From Pelecanus crispus (Eukaryota > Chordata > Aves > Pelecaniformes > Pelecanidae): a DNA stretch of 64,000 bases. How positions within the stretch are numbered: the first letter of the stretch is position 1; each line of letters begins with the position of its first letter. Positions 26,399-47,350 of this stretch are shown piece after piece. Under the pieces are notes generated by a model. The model was not told the origin of the DNA. It saw only the letters and a program-made list of their open reading frames with translations, and ran no database searches. Where the stretch lies: contig NC_134662.1 of NCBI RefSeq assembly GCF_030463565.1, positions 6,115,001 to 6,179,000 of the forward strand, written 5' to 3'. Position numbers and translations under genes: made by a program.

Positions 26399-29300
26399 TA
26401 TGCAGTGCTCAGGGTCCTGTACAACAGAGTAAAAACATACATACTGTAACAAACAACAGTTCTGTTTTTAATACAAATGTGAAAATCAATGAGAGGTGTT
26501 TAAGAAAGCAGTTGTAATGTGGAAAGGGTGGCAGCCAAAAGCAGTCGTTCTAAAAACACAATTTGGTTATCTTTAAAAATATTGGGATGCGTTAAGTTCC
26601 CTTCAAAACTAAGTCATAAGTCCCAACTCACGCTCAACATAGAACATATGATTCCTGCAGAAAGGCTAGAGAGACCAGCCCGCTAAACTGGTATTACCCA
26701 CAGAAACAAAAACTCCAATGATCGGTGAAAGAGATGGGCCAAAGAATAAGGAAGCCTGAAATAATCAGACTGCACGTTACCGTTACCGTTCAATTGAACA
26801 GATCTTTATTTAACCTATACACGAAGACAGAAGTTAGTCATCATTCTTTCCCAACCCCTATGAACGTCTTGTACAAATGGAGACCATCCTCTACACAGCT
26901 GTTTGTTTCCTCTCCAGCATAAACCCCAACCATTTCAAGTCCAAGAGAACAAGAAATCACGGTAGCTTTTGAGCATGATCATCAGCCAAAGACACCACCA
27001 CCACCACAATAAAACCCTTAACAATTGTCAGCGAGATGATTAGCATCTCACATGAAAGGAGAGACCGAATAATTTTCAGCAGCAGTAAAGAGACTTACAA
27101 TAATCCATAGGATTTATAAATCTGAGGCTGAAAGTCTGATGCTGGCATAAGGCTCTGATGTCAAGGAACATTAGATGTGCCTATCAGCACAGGACCTAGA
27201 CATTGCAAGTGTTAAAATGGCAAAGTGTTAAAATCAGCAGTTCCACCATTTATTGACAGATGAGCCACTGACAGGTCTACACCTGAAAGGGTGAAGACTA
27301 TCAGAAATATTGCAGCCAGCCTCAAAAATAAGGTCAACCACAGAATTCTATGATACTCATTAAAGTAAGGGAATTTGAGAGCATGCTCAAAAATGGGTTT
27401 GTTTCTCTACAAACCAAGTGTTAATTGATTACCCGAAAGTTTAGTGGCATTCAGACACTGAGAGTGTGTGTAGTAAGCAAGTTGTTAGTTTTCCTATCTA
27501 CTTAAATTCCTCAGTTTTACAAATTTTCTAACAAATTTCAGATTTTTTCCCCCTTAAAGAAAGCTTAGATATAAATACATTACTGTATGTATTTAGGCAA
27601 TACCTCTTTTGATCATTGTGGTTTCCATAACATCCATACTTAAAAACCAGTCATTTAATTATGTGATGGAAACATCAACTACATATTGTACTTATCCAAG
27701 ATTTGATGTCCGTATTTAGTGACACATAGCCAAGCACACATGCAACTGCAGTGTCTTTAGCCTTTTCCCGTCTTACATTTGCATTTTAGGTTTCATATTG
27801 CTCACACTGATTTAATTTCGGTGTAGTCTCTATACCCTAAAAGTACAGTGATGACTGTAGTCACAGTAACTGCGTGAAACTTCCTGAGATCAGGCAATAA
27901 TGTAGTTGTTCATTGAGTAAAACCAATCACTTTGTATAAATTAGGTACATAAACATGTGCAACAACCAGCGTAAGTTTAAACAAAAGGTATTCACATACA
28001 AAGAGTTAGCTTTGAATGCAAAGGATTAATGCGAGATTTAGAAAATGAATGAAAAACACAATTCCATCCTTCAAGTTTTATCCACTTGTAAAACAATATG
28101 GTTTTCTTTCTCATCTCAAGATGAGTTATCGATTTAGATACTGCCAATGGGCAACACCCAGCATCATGGTGGACAGCCTGCAACACCAAGTTAGACCAAC
28201 CGCTCATTTTTCCAGTCGCTTTGAAAAATAAGCCTGGCCGCAACATCTGGCTATGTTAAAGTGGAAGGATGGATGCAAGACGATCCGCATTTACTACTAA
28301 GCCAGAAACAAATCATTAAACGGATCCATTTTGTGTAGGAAAACAACACTCAGACCGTGCCTTAATCACCTCCCCAATTCTGCCTCAGTAATTTCTGGAA
28401 GCATACACAAAGTCTTTCTTTAAAAGCATCCTTCTCTCGAGATAGAAGCATTGCTTGTCCGAGCTATAGCTCTGTATTAACTACACCTTGAAGCACATAC
28501 TGACTAGAAGGTTCTTCAGTAGCTTAGCATGGTTTTATCCTACAGACACATCTGCGCGTAATCCGCTACGGTGCACGTTCACCAAGTCCTCACACTAAAA
28601 AGCCACAAGTGAACAAAAAAACCCCAACACATCGTAAGGTTCTGGTTAGAGAAAAACTTTACGTATGATTTTAATCATTAACAGAGCTTATTGTAATCTG
28701 CTAGCTATTTAATAATTTAGCTATTAAAAAAAAAAAAGGTTGGTAGCATATAAAATGCATTTAAAAAAACCCCAAACAGTAACTTATACAGTAAAATTTC
28801 CTTTTTCCATTTTAGAAAAACAGGCAGTGTTCCTGTTGAGCCCAATTGCATGCTGCAGATTTATAAAGTTTAATTATGAATCTGATAGATCTTTAACTAC
28901 AGTAACACTTAGGAGTGCTACTTTGAGGCCAGAATATGATACCACAGACTTGAAGAAAACAAAACTGGTGAGTAAATTCATTAACTTTAAAATCAGCTTT
29001 AATTTTACCCTTAAGTGCAGTTGTCAATGTAAACAAAGCGTGTTAACAATTCCAGTGAGTTGCAGGACGCAGCTGATATGTTCATCTGAATTAAATACAC
29101 CGTAATTCCAATCACTGAACAGCAGACTTGGAAGTAGATGGCTCTTACTGGCTCCTTTTGTCAGTCTAATTAACAGTCAGGCTTACAGCCTCTGAACTGA
29201 GAGCAATTAGCTACCTGGGAGCTTTGCCTGGCTCTTACGTTTTATACATCGGAATGTAATAGACTGTGTTTATAGGAATAAATACATAGAACATTTCCAC

Positions 29301-30457
29301 TGAGGACTAAACATCATTTGCATTGATGCACGCTATTAACAGGTTTGTCGCTGCTTGGAATCTGACATGATCAGTACACAGCAGCAAGGCAAATCTCAGT
29401 TTAAAAAAGTTTGTTTTCAGAAAGTGTTCATATGTGCAACGTTTATTTGCATATGTGAGCGAGTGTGCATGAGAACACACAACTGGAAGCAGTGCAATAC
29501 ATTTTCTTGTCACAATTTATAACTAGCTACTACATCATGACAGATCTGGAGTCGTTCTCAACTGGAGAAGAAAAAGCCGCCCGTTGTAATGTTACAAAGT
29601 TTGAGTAAGCGTCCCTACCCGAACCAGGGTCTGTTGCTCTAAAAACAGACGACAGATCATCGGCACGGGACTCACTGTGGCTATCGTCTCCTGTGAAACG
29701 TGTCTAAACCTCTGGAGTACTTAATTAAGCATGGTCAAGTCTAACATGGATAAAGTAATTCCTGATGGTAAGGATCCACTATATTTACAGCACACTTTGG
29801 TTTTTTTTTTAAAAAAATAGAGATTCCTTTAGGAGGATGGTTTTTTTTTTTTTTAAACTTCAATTGTACTTGTGGATTGTCTAGAGTAACACGACTGAAT
29901 AATTAACAGGCAGATAAAGGATTTTCTCTGTAGTAGCAGAGAGGTGGAGATGCAGAAAGCTTCCTTCTACCTTCTGAAAAGGTATAAGCCCGTACTGCTT
30001 ACTAAGTGCATTTATTTGATGTTTTGATGCGATTGTTCTATATGTGTCTGCAGACATGGATATGCACATATATCATGTACACATACCTGTACTTTATTAA
30101 CATCGGCATTTCAGTTTCTTATTTTGATCATAACTTAATCTTTCTAATCTGGATACATTACAGATACGAACAAAAAGATCGAAGCCTGTCAGCAAAGGTG
30201 CTGTCTCACAGGTCACATTGAGCTGTACTCCCTCTGCTAGACAATACACGTGCCCAGTGGCAACCTGACAAAAATAAACTTGTTTTATCTCCAAAATTGA
30301 AGAGTCAGACAATTACTAAAATAAACAATTTCTTATTCAGATGGTCACAAAGTGACACGGTACGTTGAAAATGCTAAGTCCACAGACAGAGGAAATCTCA
30401 CTCAGAACAGGCACAGTCCAGTTCGGTGAGCAGTTGCTCAGATTAAGGCCGTGTCCC
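26399..30457 (-). other. Probable RAB8A 3'UTR or downstream intergenic DNA
   Basis: Four kilobases of AT-rich DNA with several minus-strand AATAAA hexamers and no recognisable exon on either strand. Part or all may be RAB8A 3'UTR. No SH2-domain coding sequence that would mark HSH2D was recognised. Confidence 0.4.
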
Positions 30458-33400
30458 TCACAGAAGAACACATCGGAAAAAGCTGCTTTTCTTTTGCTGG
30501 TCTGGTGTGATTTTGACTCCCTGGTTGCTGCCTTGCGGGCTATTGCCTTCCTGAAGACGCAAAGAATATTCAGTTACCGATTTATACTTAACAGCTTCTA
30601 GCACCCACACTTCATCTATTCATTTTGTTGAATCAAGCCTGCCATATACAAAAACCATTGCTGAAATCCACAGGAGTCTTCACTCCTATTCTTCTTCTTT
30701 CTAGAAACTCAATTACAGCTGAGATGAAAAAAAAATTACAGGGCATTTGGCTCTTGCTGAAACACTTGGGAATTGTCAGCAAGACCCAAAATATCACGGC
30801 TCTATCAGCACACGCCTGGTCCTGTGGAGGTGGAATGCTCAGTAAAAGCAGAAGGAATCTTCGTTAGCTTCGTCTCATAAAGAACAAGCTGACATTGATA
30901 GACGTTAATTTGTTGTACAAAAGATAACCCAATCGTTTCTCAGGACGCTTTCGCAAAGGTTATCAAAAAACTAATTAGTTCTTCACCTATTTTTAAACAT
31001 ACTCATTTGAAGAGTACCCTGAAGTATGAAGTGGGCCTCCTGTATGTCTAATTTATATGATCCTGTTTTTCAGGCTGCAAGAGCAAGAAAGATCATTAAA
31101 CTGCTCTACCGCTCACTTGACTTTCAATAAAACAAATAAAAGACAGTTTTATTTAGAAAACCTCAACCACCACAGCTAATTCCTGAAATGCAGAGACAAC
31201 TGTTTATAAGCCAAGGTCAGAGTGTAGCTTGACAAAACTAAAAATAAATTTCTATAACCTTCAGTGCACCCCCCATGAAACGGACCACAAACTATTTCTT
31301 ATACACGGTGAAACGGTACTTGCGATTTGGCTTTTGGTTGGGTTTTTAAACTTTTTCTCCTCTTTATATACAGCATGGACCAAGTAGAAGTTACTCACCA
31401 ACTTCTTGTCCATTTTCGCTTTGATGTCTCTTGCAAGAGTGAAAAATGCCTGTGACAAGTAAAACAGTGAAGTGTTATGTGGTAAATAAAATATATTCTA
31501 ACCATTCTGTCTAGCAATAAGCTGCCTTCCCAAGTTTCTACGTATACCGAACTCCTGAAGGACATCGTTTTCACGTTCCCCCCAGGTTTTAATGCTCCTT
31601 CTCCAACCCCACCACCCTCTTCCTGAGCCTGCAAACCCCAACGGCGCGCACCAGCCCCGGGGGCTCCTCCAGGGTTCATGGAGCGGCAAAACGTCGCCCT
31701 TTATCCATCACGTTCTTGAATGCAAAGACACAAGCCGAGCTTTTCAGCGTGCTGCTCTAACACAGTTTGCTCTAACACCCTTGCGTTATGCGCTTAGCGC
31801 CAAGTTCAATTTACATAAATTAGCATAACATTGGTTAGACAACGCCTTCGCAGACTGCACGGAAATGTCCTTAACAGCCCATCTGCAGCGTCTAACAGCC
31901 GCGCTCTGCATCCAGCCGGGACGGGCAAGCGTTCTTATTGCTTGTTTGCACAAACAGGACAACGACCAGAAGAGAAAGGTTACAGTACTTACGTTCTCTA
32001 TGTTTATATTTGCTTTTGCGCTCGTCTCCATAAATTTAATTCCAAAACTTGCAGCGAGCTGAACAAAAGCAGGTTTCACGTTAGTTGGATAATTGTGGGA
32101 ACAGCCCTAAATACAACCAACTGCACGGGATCTGCCCCTCCTGCTGTGATTCGGAGCAGCCTGGGGATTTACTCAAGCAGAACAATTTGCAAAAATTAGG
32201 AACTAAATCTCATTCCTATTAGCATCTATTCTTGCCGGGCTTTGTTCTGCTCTTTTATACTCTGCACAGGTTTTCATCTGCTCCTTTGCCTTTTAATTTT
32301 TTTTTCTTGCACAGGTATCTTGTCAGTCTCGTAACGTCTGCAGTGCGCAAAGCACCTTCTCTACCTTGACTAACATCTGATGCCAGAAAAGACAATCCTG
32401 CCTACCTCGTCTCCGTGGCTTTCAGCCAAAAAGAGGCATTTCCTCAATGTCAAACTCTCGCATGCTGCTGCTTCCTTTTTCTAAGAAAAAAGCCAGCTCG
32501 TTGCTTTGCACCTCACACATCTTGACTAGTGAATCCTTAGCACAGACTCATCTTTTTATCAGAGCGGGGAAATGTATTGCAACGACAGCTTGGCAGATGT
32601 TCAATAGTTCCGCTTAGAAATACCACCCAGGTACCACAGGAGCGTACAGATAGTAACGAACCCAACTTTTATACTCTGAAAAGTCTAAGTTGAAATACAT
32701 TAAAGCTACAGCACTTACCTTCTCCCCTTGCTCTCTAGAAACTTGTCTTTTGTCATTTGCGTCACATTTGTTCCCAAGGATCATTTTTTCAACATCTGGA
32801 GAGGCATGCTGAGATAGAAACAGGTCAACGAAAGGACTTTGGCTTGGGTGTTTTCAGACAAATCTTGTCAAAAAGATGAGGCACACAGCAAGTACTTGAC
32901 ATGGAGATGCTGGTGCTAAGCGTTTTCCGCAGGTTTACGAGCTCCCCGCAACCCCTCATCCCAGCAGCTCACTGTGGGCACCGATGGCCCGGCGCGTCCT
33001 GCACAACGACAGCGCTCGGCTCGCTTGTCGTGGCAGGAAAACAGCATCTTGCAGGTTCCCCTCGTCACTAGCGGGGCTACGGTCCCCACGGCCGGCTCGC
33101 GTGCGCCAGCACAACGAGCTGCTGAGCCAAGACATTCCAGAAGTTATTACTGATTTTATTCCTTTTATTTTCCAAGTACCCTTCAGCACGTGAATTCAAA
33201 AGAAACTTAACAATTCTGAAGCATTTAGGTTTCAGCTACTTTTGGAGGAAGAAATAGCATCTTTTAATATTCAGTAAGTAAATAGAGAAATTACCTCTTC
33301 AATATTCCTGACCCAGTTCCGAATATTTTCAAAAGATTTTTCATTGGTGATGTCGTAGACTAACATAATGCCCTAAAGATTAAGAAGGAGATGGATTGTT

Positions 33401-34734
33401 TCAGCTAGTGTCAGTTGAAGCAAGAGTTAAGGACTCGTCCATAGCAGAAAGGAGCAACGTAACAAGGACTGGTTTTAAAAAAGCTGGTTCACGGTTCTAC
33501 GTAACGGTTAATCGCAGTCTGTGCCTCGCTAGATAAGGCGTGGGGGACGCGCATCTGCAGAGCAGAGAAGAGCTGCCTCTGGGAGCTCCCGCGCTGTCCC
33601 AGCACAGCTCTGGCACCGCTGGAAACAGGAGCGCAACTGTAAATATTGTAAATATTTAGCTAGGCAGAGTTTACACGTCAGGGGCCGGACAGCTCTGTGC
33701 GTTCCACACCAAACCCAGCTGGTCTGACCGCGAAAGCCGAACCGCCTGGTCGAGGCTTCGCACAACCCGCACGGCTCCTACCATCGCTCCCCTGTAGTAG
33801 GCTGTCGTGATGGTTCGGAATCGCTCCTGCCCGGCGGTGTCCCTGCAACAGACAGAGCAGGGGCGCTCAGGCGAGCCGCCCGCGCCAGCACGCGCAAGCC
33901 AAAGCCACCGGCAGTTTTAATTAAACGTGGCTGAGCCGGGCTTTAGAGGCACCAAAGCCACCGTCTGGGTTCCGAGCTAGCGCTAACCGCTGCGGAGCGC
34001 GGCTGGAGCAAGGCCCCAGCGACACCGCCACCGCCCCGCACCGCATGGACGGTTAACGCGGGTGGCTTTGGAAGGAAACTCTTACCATATCTGCAGTTTA
34101 ATTCTCTTCCCGTCTAGCTCTATCGTTCTAATTTTAAAGTCAATACCTGGAACGAGAAGCGACTACATTACTCGCGGTTTCTGCCGAAGGCCCGCACGGA
34201 CGCTTTTCCCTCCGGCTGCAGCGCTCGGGTTTTCCCCTCCTCAGGCGCAGCACCGGCAGCGCGACCCCCGCAGCGAGGGGAGGCGCCGGCGAGCCCGCAG
34301 CGGCCGCTCGCACTCGGCAGCGCGGCCAGGAGCGACCGGCGGAGCCCCCGCCCGCCGCCGCGCCGAGCGGACCGAGCGAAGCCAGCGAACCGAGCGGCGC
34401 CTCCCGCGGCCGATGGGGCCGAGCCCCGCCGAGGCCGCCGGCCCGGGCCCGGCCCACGCCCGCCGCTGGCCCAGCACCGACCCCGGCGGCGGCCAAGCCG
34501 CCCCCTCCGCTCCCGCGGCCCGAGCCGGGAGCCGCGTCCGCCGCAGCCGCGCTCCTGCGGGCGGAACCGGCCGCTGGCAGGCGGGACCCGCGGGGCCCGG
34601 CCGCGCTCACCGATGGTGGAGATGAAGGTGGCGTTGAAGGCGTCCTCGGAGAAGCGGAACAGCGCGCACGTCTTCCCCACGCCCGAGTCGCCGATGAGCA
34701 GCAGCTTGAAGAGATAGTCGTACGTCTTCGCCAT
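30458..34734 (-). CDS. RAB8A: Ras-related GTPase Rab-8A (8 exons, 207 aa)
   Basis: Small GTPase directing post-Golgi vesicles to the plasma membrane, and membrane delivery to the primary cilium. Exons in transcript order: 34734-34611, 34146-34086, 33842-33782, 33372-33295, 32808-32719, 32058-31993, 31449-31399, 30550-30458. All have GT/AG sites and total 624 bp, giving 207 aa, the family length. Motifs in order: P-loop GDSGVGKT (15-22), switch I around [18 protein letters not shown] (switch II, about 62-70) with the TITTAYY segment containing Thr72 (the LRRK2 site in mammals), guanine-specificity NKCD (about 121-124), ETSAKA (about 149-154), and the prenylation motif CVLL at the C-terminus. 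Residue 24 is Ala (GKTCALFRF), where human RAB8A has Val. The sequence is RAB8A rather than RAB8B by its tail, [22 protein letters not shown]4 lies immediately upstream in tandem. Confidence 0.98.
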
Positions 34735-35060
34735 GTTCGCGGGCGCCGCCCCTGCGGCCGCGCCCGCTCCCCGCGCCGCCTCACGGGCCGCGCCCGCCGC
34801 CCATCACCGCCCGCCGCGCGCCTATTGGCCGGGCCCCGCGCGCGTCACCGCGGAGTCCCACAGGAAGCGCACGGGGCCGGCTCTCCATTGGCTGAGCGGC
34901 CTCCGCGCGGCGCGTAAGCGGTGACGCGATCGAGCCGCCGGGTCCCGCCGCGCGTGCCCGGCCGAGCGCCGCTTCCTGCTGCCGGCGGAAGGCGCGTGCG
35001 GCGGGCAAGTAGCGACGTCACGCCTTTAGCCGTCCGCTGCTTCGTGACGTCACCCGGACA
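34735..35060 (-). promoter_or_regulatory. RAB8A CpG-island promoter with CCAAT boxes and CRE
   Basis: A CpG-dense island runs from intron 1 (about 34160) to about 35060. On the minus strand CCAAT boxes lie at 34824-34828 and 34887-34891, roughly 90 and 153 bp upstream of the start codon. A full palindromic CRE, TGACGTCA, is at 35045-35052, with a GACGTCA at about 35014-35020. No TATA box was seen. The start site is inferred to lie between the start codon and the CCAAT boxes. Confidence 0.7.
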
Positions 35061-35109
35061 GACGCGTCGCACAAAGACCAGGCCGAGACCTCGGTACCGT
35101 GAGAAGTTG

Positions 35110-35115
35110 TTTAAT
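35110..35115 (-). terminator. Candidate poly(A) signal for TPM4 exon 9d transcripts (ATTAAA)
   Basis: TTTAAT on plus reads ATTAAA on minus, about 560 bp beyond the exon 9d stop codon. If used, the TPM4 3'UTR contains the 13-bp minisatellite and ends some tens of bases before the RAB8A promoter CRE. No better AATAAA was seen between exon 9d and RAB8A. Confidence 0.4.
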
Positions 35116-35223
35116 AGGAAGCGTCAGTAACGGGCGCGCGGCGGCGGGGGCTGCTGCCGCCGGGTTACAGAGGGGCGGCCGGGGAGCCGCGACGGAGACG
35201 GGGCCGCGCCCGTGGCACCCGCC

Positions 35224-35364
35224 CGCGGTACCCGCTGATACCCGCCGGTGGTACCTGCTGGTGGTACCCACTGGCGGTACCCACTGATACGCACCAGCGG
35301 TACGCGCTGGCGGTACCCACTGGCGGTACCCACTGGCGGTACCCACTGGTGGTACGCGCTGATA
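35224..35364. repeat. Minisatellite of about 13-bp units (GGTACCCACTGGC)
   Basis: About eleven tandem units of the form GGTACCCACTGGC, with variants ending in GGT or GAT and two shortened units of about 10 bp. The middle copies (about 35312-35350) are identical, which indicates recent homogenisation. It lies between the TPM4 exon 9d stop and the RAB8A promoter, probably inside the TPM4 3'UTR. Confidence 0.9.
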
Positions 35365-35581
35365 ACCGTGGAAATGAAATTCAAGGAGGGGCTGGTGCGG
35401 CCCCGGGCGCATTTCGCGCTCCCCGCGTGCCGCAGCAGCGCCAGCGGCCGCTGCCTCAGGATGACGGCCAAGGGGCTCAGGGCCACACGGCTGGCGCCGG
35501 AGGTGTGAGATGCCCGCGCGTCCGCCCGGTGCCGTGCGCACGCCGGTGCTGTTCATAACTTAATTGGTTTTCCCAGGATAC

Positions 35582-35610
35582 AGAGAGAGAGAGAGAGAGA
35601 GGGGAGGGGG
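35582..35610. repeat. (GA)n / G-rich simple repeat
   Basis: A run of GA dinucleotides followed by GGGGAGGGGG on the plus strand, about 70 bp downstream of the TPM4 exon 9d stop. In the TPM4 transcript it reads as a C-rich plus (CU)n pyrimidine tract at the start of the 3'UTR. Confidence 0.85.
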
Positions 35611-35673
35611 AGAACGATACGGTAAATGCAGGCGGAGGTCTCAGTTGCCGTTGGCGCAGAGTTCTTCGCAGTC

Positions 35674-44661
<8,988 letters not shown>

Positions 44662-44695
44662 TTTTGCTAAGGGATAGGTTGTATCTGTCACGCAA

Positions 44696-46289
44696 CTGAA
44701 AGAATTCTAAAGGGTAAAGTTTAAGATTTTTAACAGCTTGGGCAGAGAAAGAAGTTGTACCCAGCCAAGTCACAGGGAAAATGAGCTCAAGTGGTTGTAG
44801 AGAGCTTTAAACCCAGAGACCCCTGGACAAAACCCAGATCTATTGGCCTCTTCTCTGATCTTTCATACACAGCCTTTCTAAGGAATGAGCTGGAACAGAC
44901 TCACTAGAGGAATCTTCACCACTCCATCATCTCCTTATTTGGGTCCTGTTTTCTTAAAGAGAGAACTGTTTCCATTTTTAAGCTTCTGACAGAAGCAAAA
45001 GTGTTGACATACAAACGCATGCTTGAAAGAAAGCTTATTGGCACCCCCCCTCCGTATTTGCAGAGCAATTAAGAAGCCCAATAGATCTGTGGGGATGGCC
45101 TGGCTTCTTATAATAATGGCATAAGACTAATGAAGGGAAGGATCTTTTTGCATAACTCCAAACTAAATTCATGCATAAAATAAAATTTAAAAAATCTACA
45201 CGGAAGAGGCAGCTAAATTTATGTTATAAAAAGATGCAGGATCTATAATGAGACAGCAGGTTTTTTTGCTGTGAAAATAAGCACTGGTGTTAAGGAACTA
45301 GATATAACCTGTAATAGTGCAATACATAACAGAGGTCAGATTTAGATCCCAAGTTCAGGCTCAAAGGCATTGAGTTTGAGTGCCTGTCTTTGAAATTCCA
45401 CTCACTAAATACTTAGGGAACTGAACAATACACCTGCAGTTGCACTCTGATGAAGACTGTAAATTATTTCTTCTGCTGTATGAAGCAGTCACCTTCTCTC
45501 TGCCAGGCAAGGCAAGAGTAGGCTCTGGGAAGCACACCAGGAGCAGCTCCACTGAGGACACTACCGAGAGCATCCAGCAGCGCCGGGATGAGCCCTATTT
45601 CTTTTCCCAGCCCTATTAAACACATCCCCATGCCCCAGCTGCCCTCTCCCATCCCTCCATATGCTCTAGTTAGCTTCACAGCCCCTGACACCTACTTTGT
45701 CCTAACTGCAGCAAGGGCTTACTTACTCCACTTCCCAGAGGAGACTGAAAGCACTTGTAGACTTTGCTACGCAGGGGAATCTGCACACCCTCATATTCCC
45801 CCACTTTCTTCCCAAATTCTGGTCCCAGCAACCACTCCGTGATCCTTCCCCCCCCCCCCCCCCCAATTCTGCCCCTGCTCTGCTCTCCAGAGCCCCGTGC
45901 TCCTGCCCAGGCCACACAGAACCCAAACTCTCTGCCACACCCTCACAACCCTGTCAGGCCTTCCTTCAGAAGTGCTCACAGCTTCCCCAGCCATGAGGGG
46001 TACCAGAAAACTCAGCACAACACCCAGGAACTCCCCTATCCTCTGGGGTGAGCTGGCGTGGCACTGAAAGGCCTTCAGGAGAGACTTCTGAGGAAAAATT
46101 GCCCCTTATTTATCTAAGCTCAGTGGCTGAATGGACACAAAGCCAATACCAGCACAGTGCCCATGAGGAGGGCCAGAGCCCCACAACCCATCCCCAAAGC
46201 ACCAGCCAGAGCACTCACGCTACTCAGGCTGCCTTTTGTGAGAGATTTACTGCTGTTTCTATTCAAAGTAAAGACGACGCTCACACTAC
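44696..46289. other. TPM4 exon 1a upstream region
   Basis: About 1.6 kb upstream of TPM4 exon 1a with no other coding exon recognised. It contains a 17-base poly-C run at 45848-45864. A splice acceptor directly upstream of exon 1a suggests this is an intron leading to a more distal promoter, or it contains the muscle promoter itself. I saw no clear TATA box. Confidence 0.45.
45848..45864 (+). repeat. Poly-C tract (17 C)
   Basis: An uninterrupted run of 17 C on the plus strand, in C-rich surroundings. The other strand is G-rich. Confidence 0.95.
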
Positions 46290-46560
46290 AACTAAACCCA
46301 CGCCCTCACCCCCCCGGCGCCCCACCCGCTGCCTGCCACAGAGGGCTCCGGCCCCCCATCCCAAGATGGCGGCCGGGAGGCGCCCCGAGGGGCTGGGTTC
46401 TGGCGGCGCCAAGATGGCGGCGCCAAGATGGCGGCGCCCCGAGGACTACACTTCCCAGAGGGCTGCACGCTCGCCCCGTGGCCCCTCCTCAGCCCCGGGC
46501 CCAGCGCCTGCGGTACCTCCATCCCTCATTAACGGCAATTAAATACCACCAGGTTCGGCG
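46290..46560 (+). promoter_or_regulatory. Unassigned CpG-rich promoter with YY1 and ZNF143/THAP11-type motifs
   Basis: Three copies of AAGATGGCGGC (YY1 type) lie at 46363-46373, 46411-46421 and 46425-46435. The last two are a 14-bp tandem repeat. Ten bases on, at 46445-46466, ACTACACTTCCCAGAGGGC closely fits the ACTACAnnTCCCA element bound by ZNF143/THAP11 complexes. These motifs typify CpG-island promoters near transcription starts. The YY1 orientation suggests plus-strand transcription, but no plus-strand coding exon follows nearby. It could instead be the distal promoter of TPM4 exon 1a on the minus strand, or bidirectional. Confidence 0.65.
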
Positions 46561-47177
46561 CTTGGCGGTTCCCCCCCGCTCCCATATAGAAAACAATGCT
46601 CTAAATTTTTAACAGCTGTAAGTTGAGTGTTTTCTGGGAAACCGGTGCTGGCTTTTCCCGAATCGGTGTGCACCTGTACTCCTCGGCACACCTCGCATAA
46701 CTAAATGTATGCTTTTTTTTTTTTAAATTGGCATATTTGCCTCCCTTTCTCTGGCCCGCAGGTAGTGCTGCAACAAGGTGGCCTCACGGGCATTTTTTGT
46801 CCGATTTTGATTGTTTGTACAGCAAAAGATAACACACAGGTTCTGGGCCTGGGAACAGGTTTAAAGAGTCGAGGCGAGGCACTAAATTAACAGTAGTGCT
46901 GAACCTGCAGAAATGGCATTAAAAACTAATAAACCATATTGATTACCATCACAGCTTGCATTTCCCCTTGCCCTCCTCTGATGCGAGTTTGCTGGCTCAG
47001 CCCTGGCCGAGGGCAGCGGGTTGCTGCAGGGATTTGGGCTGACGGTGAAACCCCGGGTGTCGATTTAGGGTCAGTGGTGATCACGAATCAGCAATGAAGT
47101 GCCCGAGGAGACACACGGCGTCCTGGCAGCCACCACCATGCTGCAGCTGCCTCTTCGGCCAGCTGGTGCAGCACAGC
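46561..47177. other. Intergenic, nothing recognised
   Basis: About 600 bp without a gene or known repeat. It includes a short T run near 46713. Confidence 0.5.
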
Positions 47178-47284
47178 CATAGAATCATCGAATCGTTCAG
47201 GTTGGAAAAGACCTTTAAGATCATCAAGTCCAACCATTAACCTAACACGACCAAGTCCACCACTAAACCAATTAAGGGTAGAGT
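47178..47284 (-). repeat. CR1 LINE 3'-end fragment
   Basis: CATAGAATCATCGAATCG, then AGGTTGGAAAAGACC and ATCATCAAGTCCAACC on plus, the reverse complement of the CR1 3' terminus. Only about 100 bp is preserved. Confidence 0.9.
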
Positions 47285-47350
47285 AATTAATTTCATGTTT
47301 CCTGGCTTGGTGGCTGGATTACTTGTTAATGAAAGTAAAACTAGAAAAGA

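Noticed and set aside
34140-34784. Frames of about 190-214 codons over RAB8A exon 1
   Set aside because: They contain exon 1 of RAB8A and then read into GC-rich intron 1. The GT donor at 34610-34609 and the downstream exons give the true protein.
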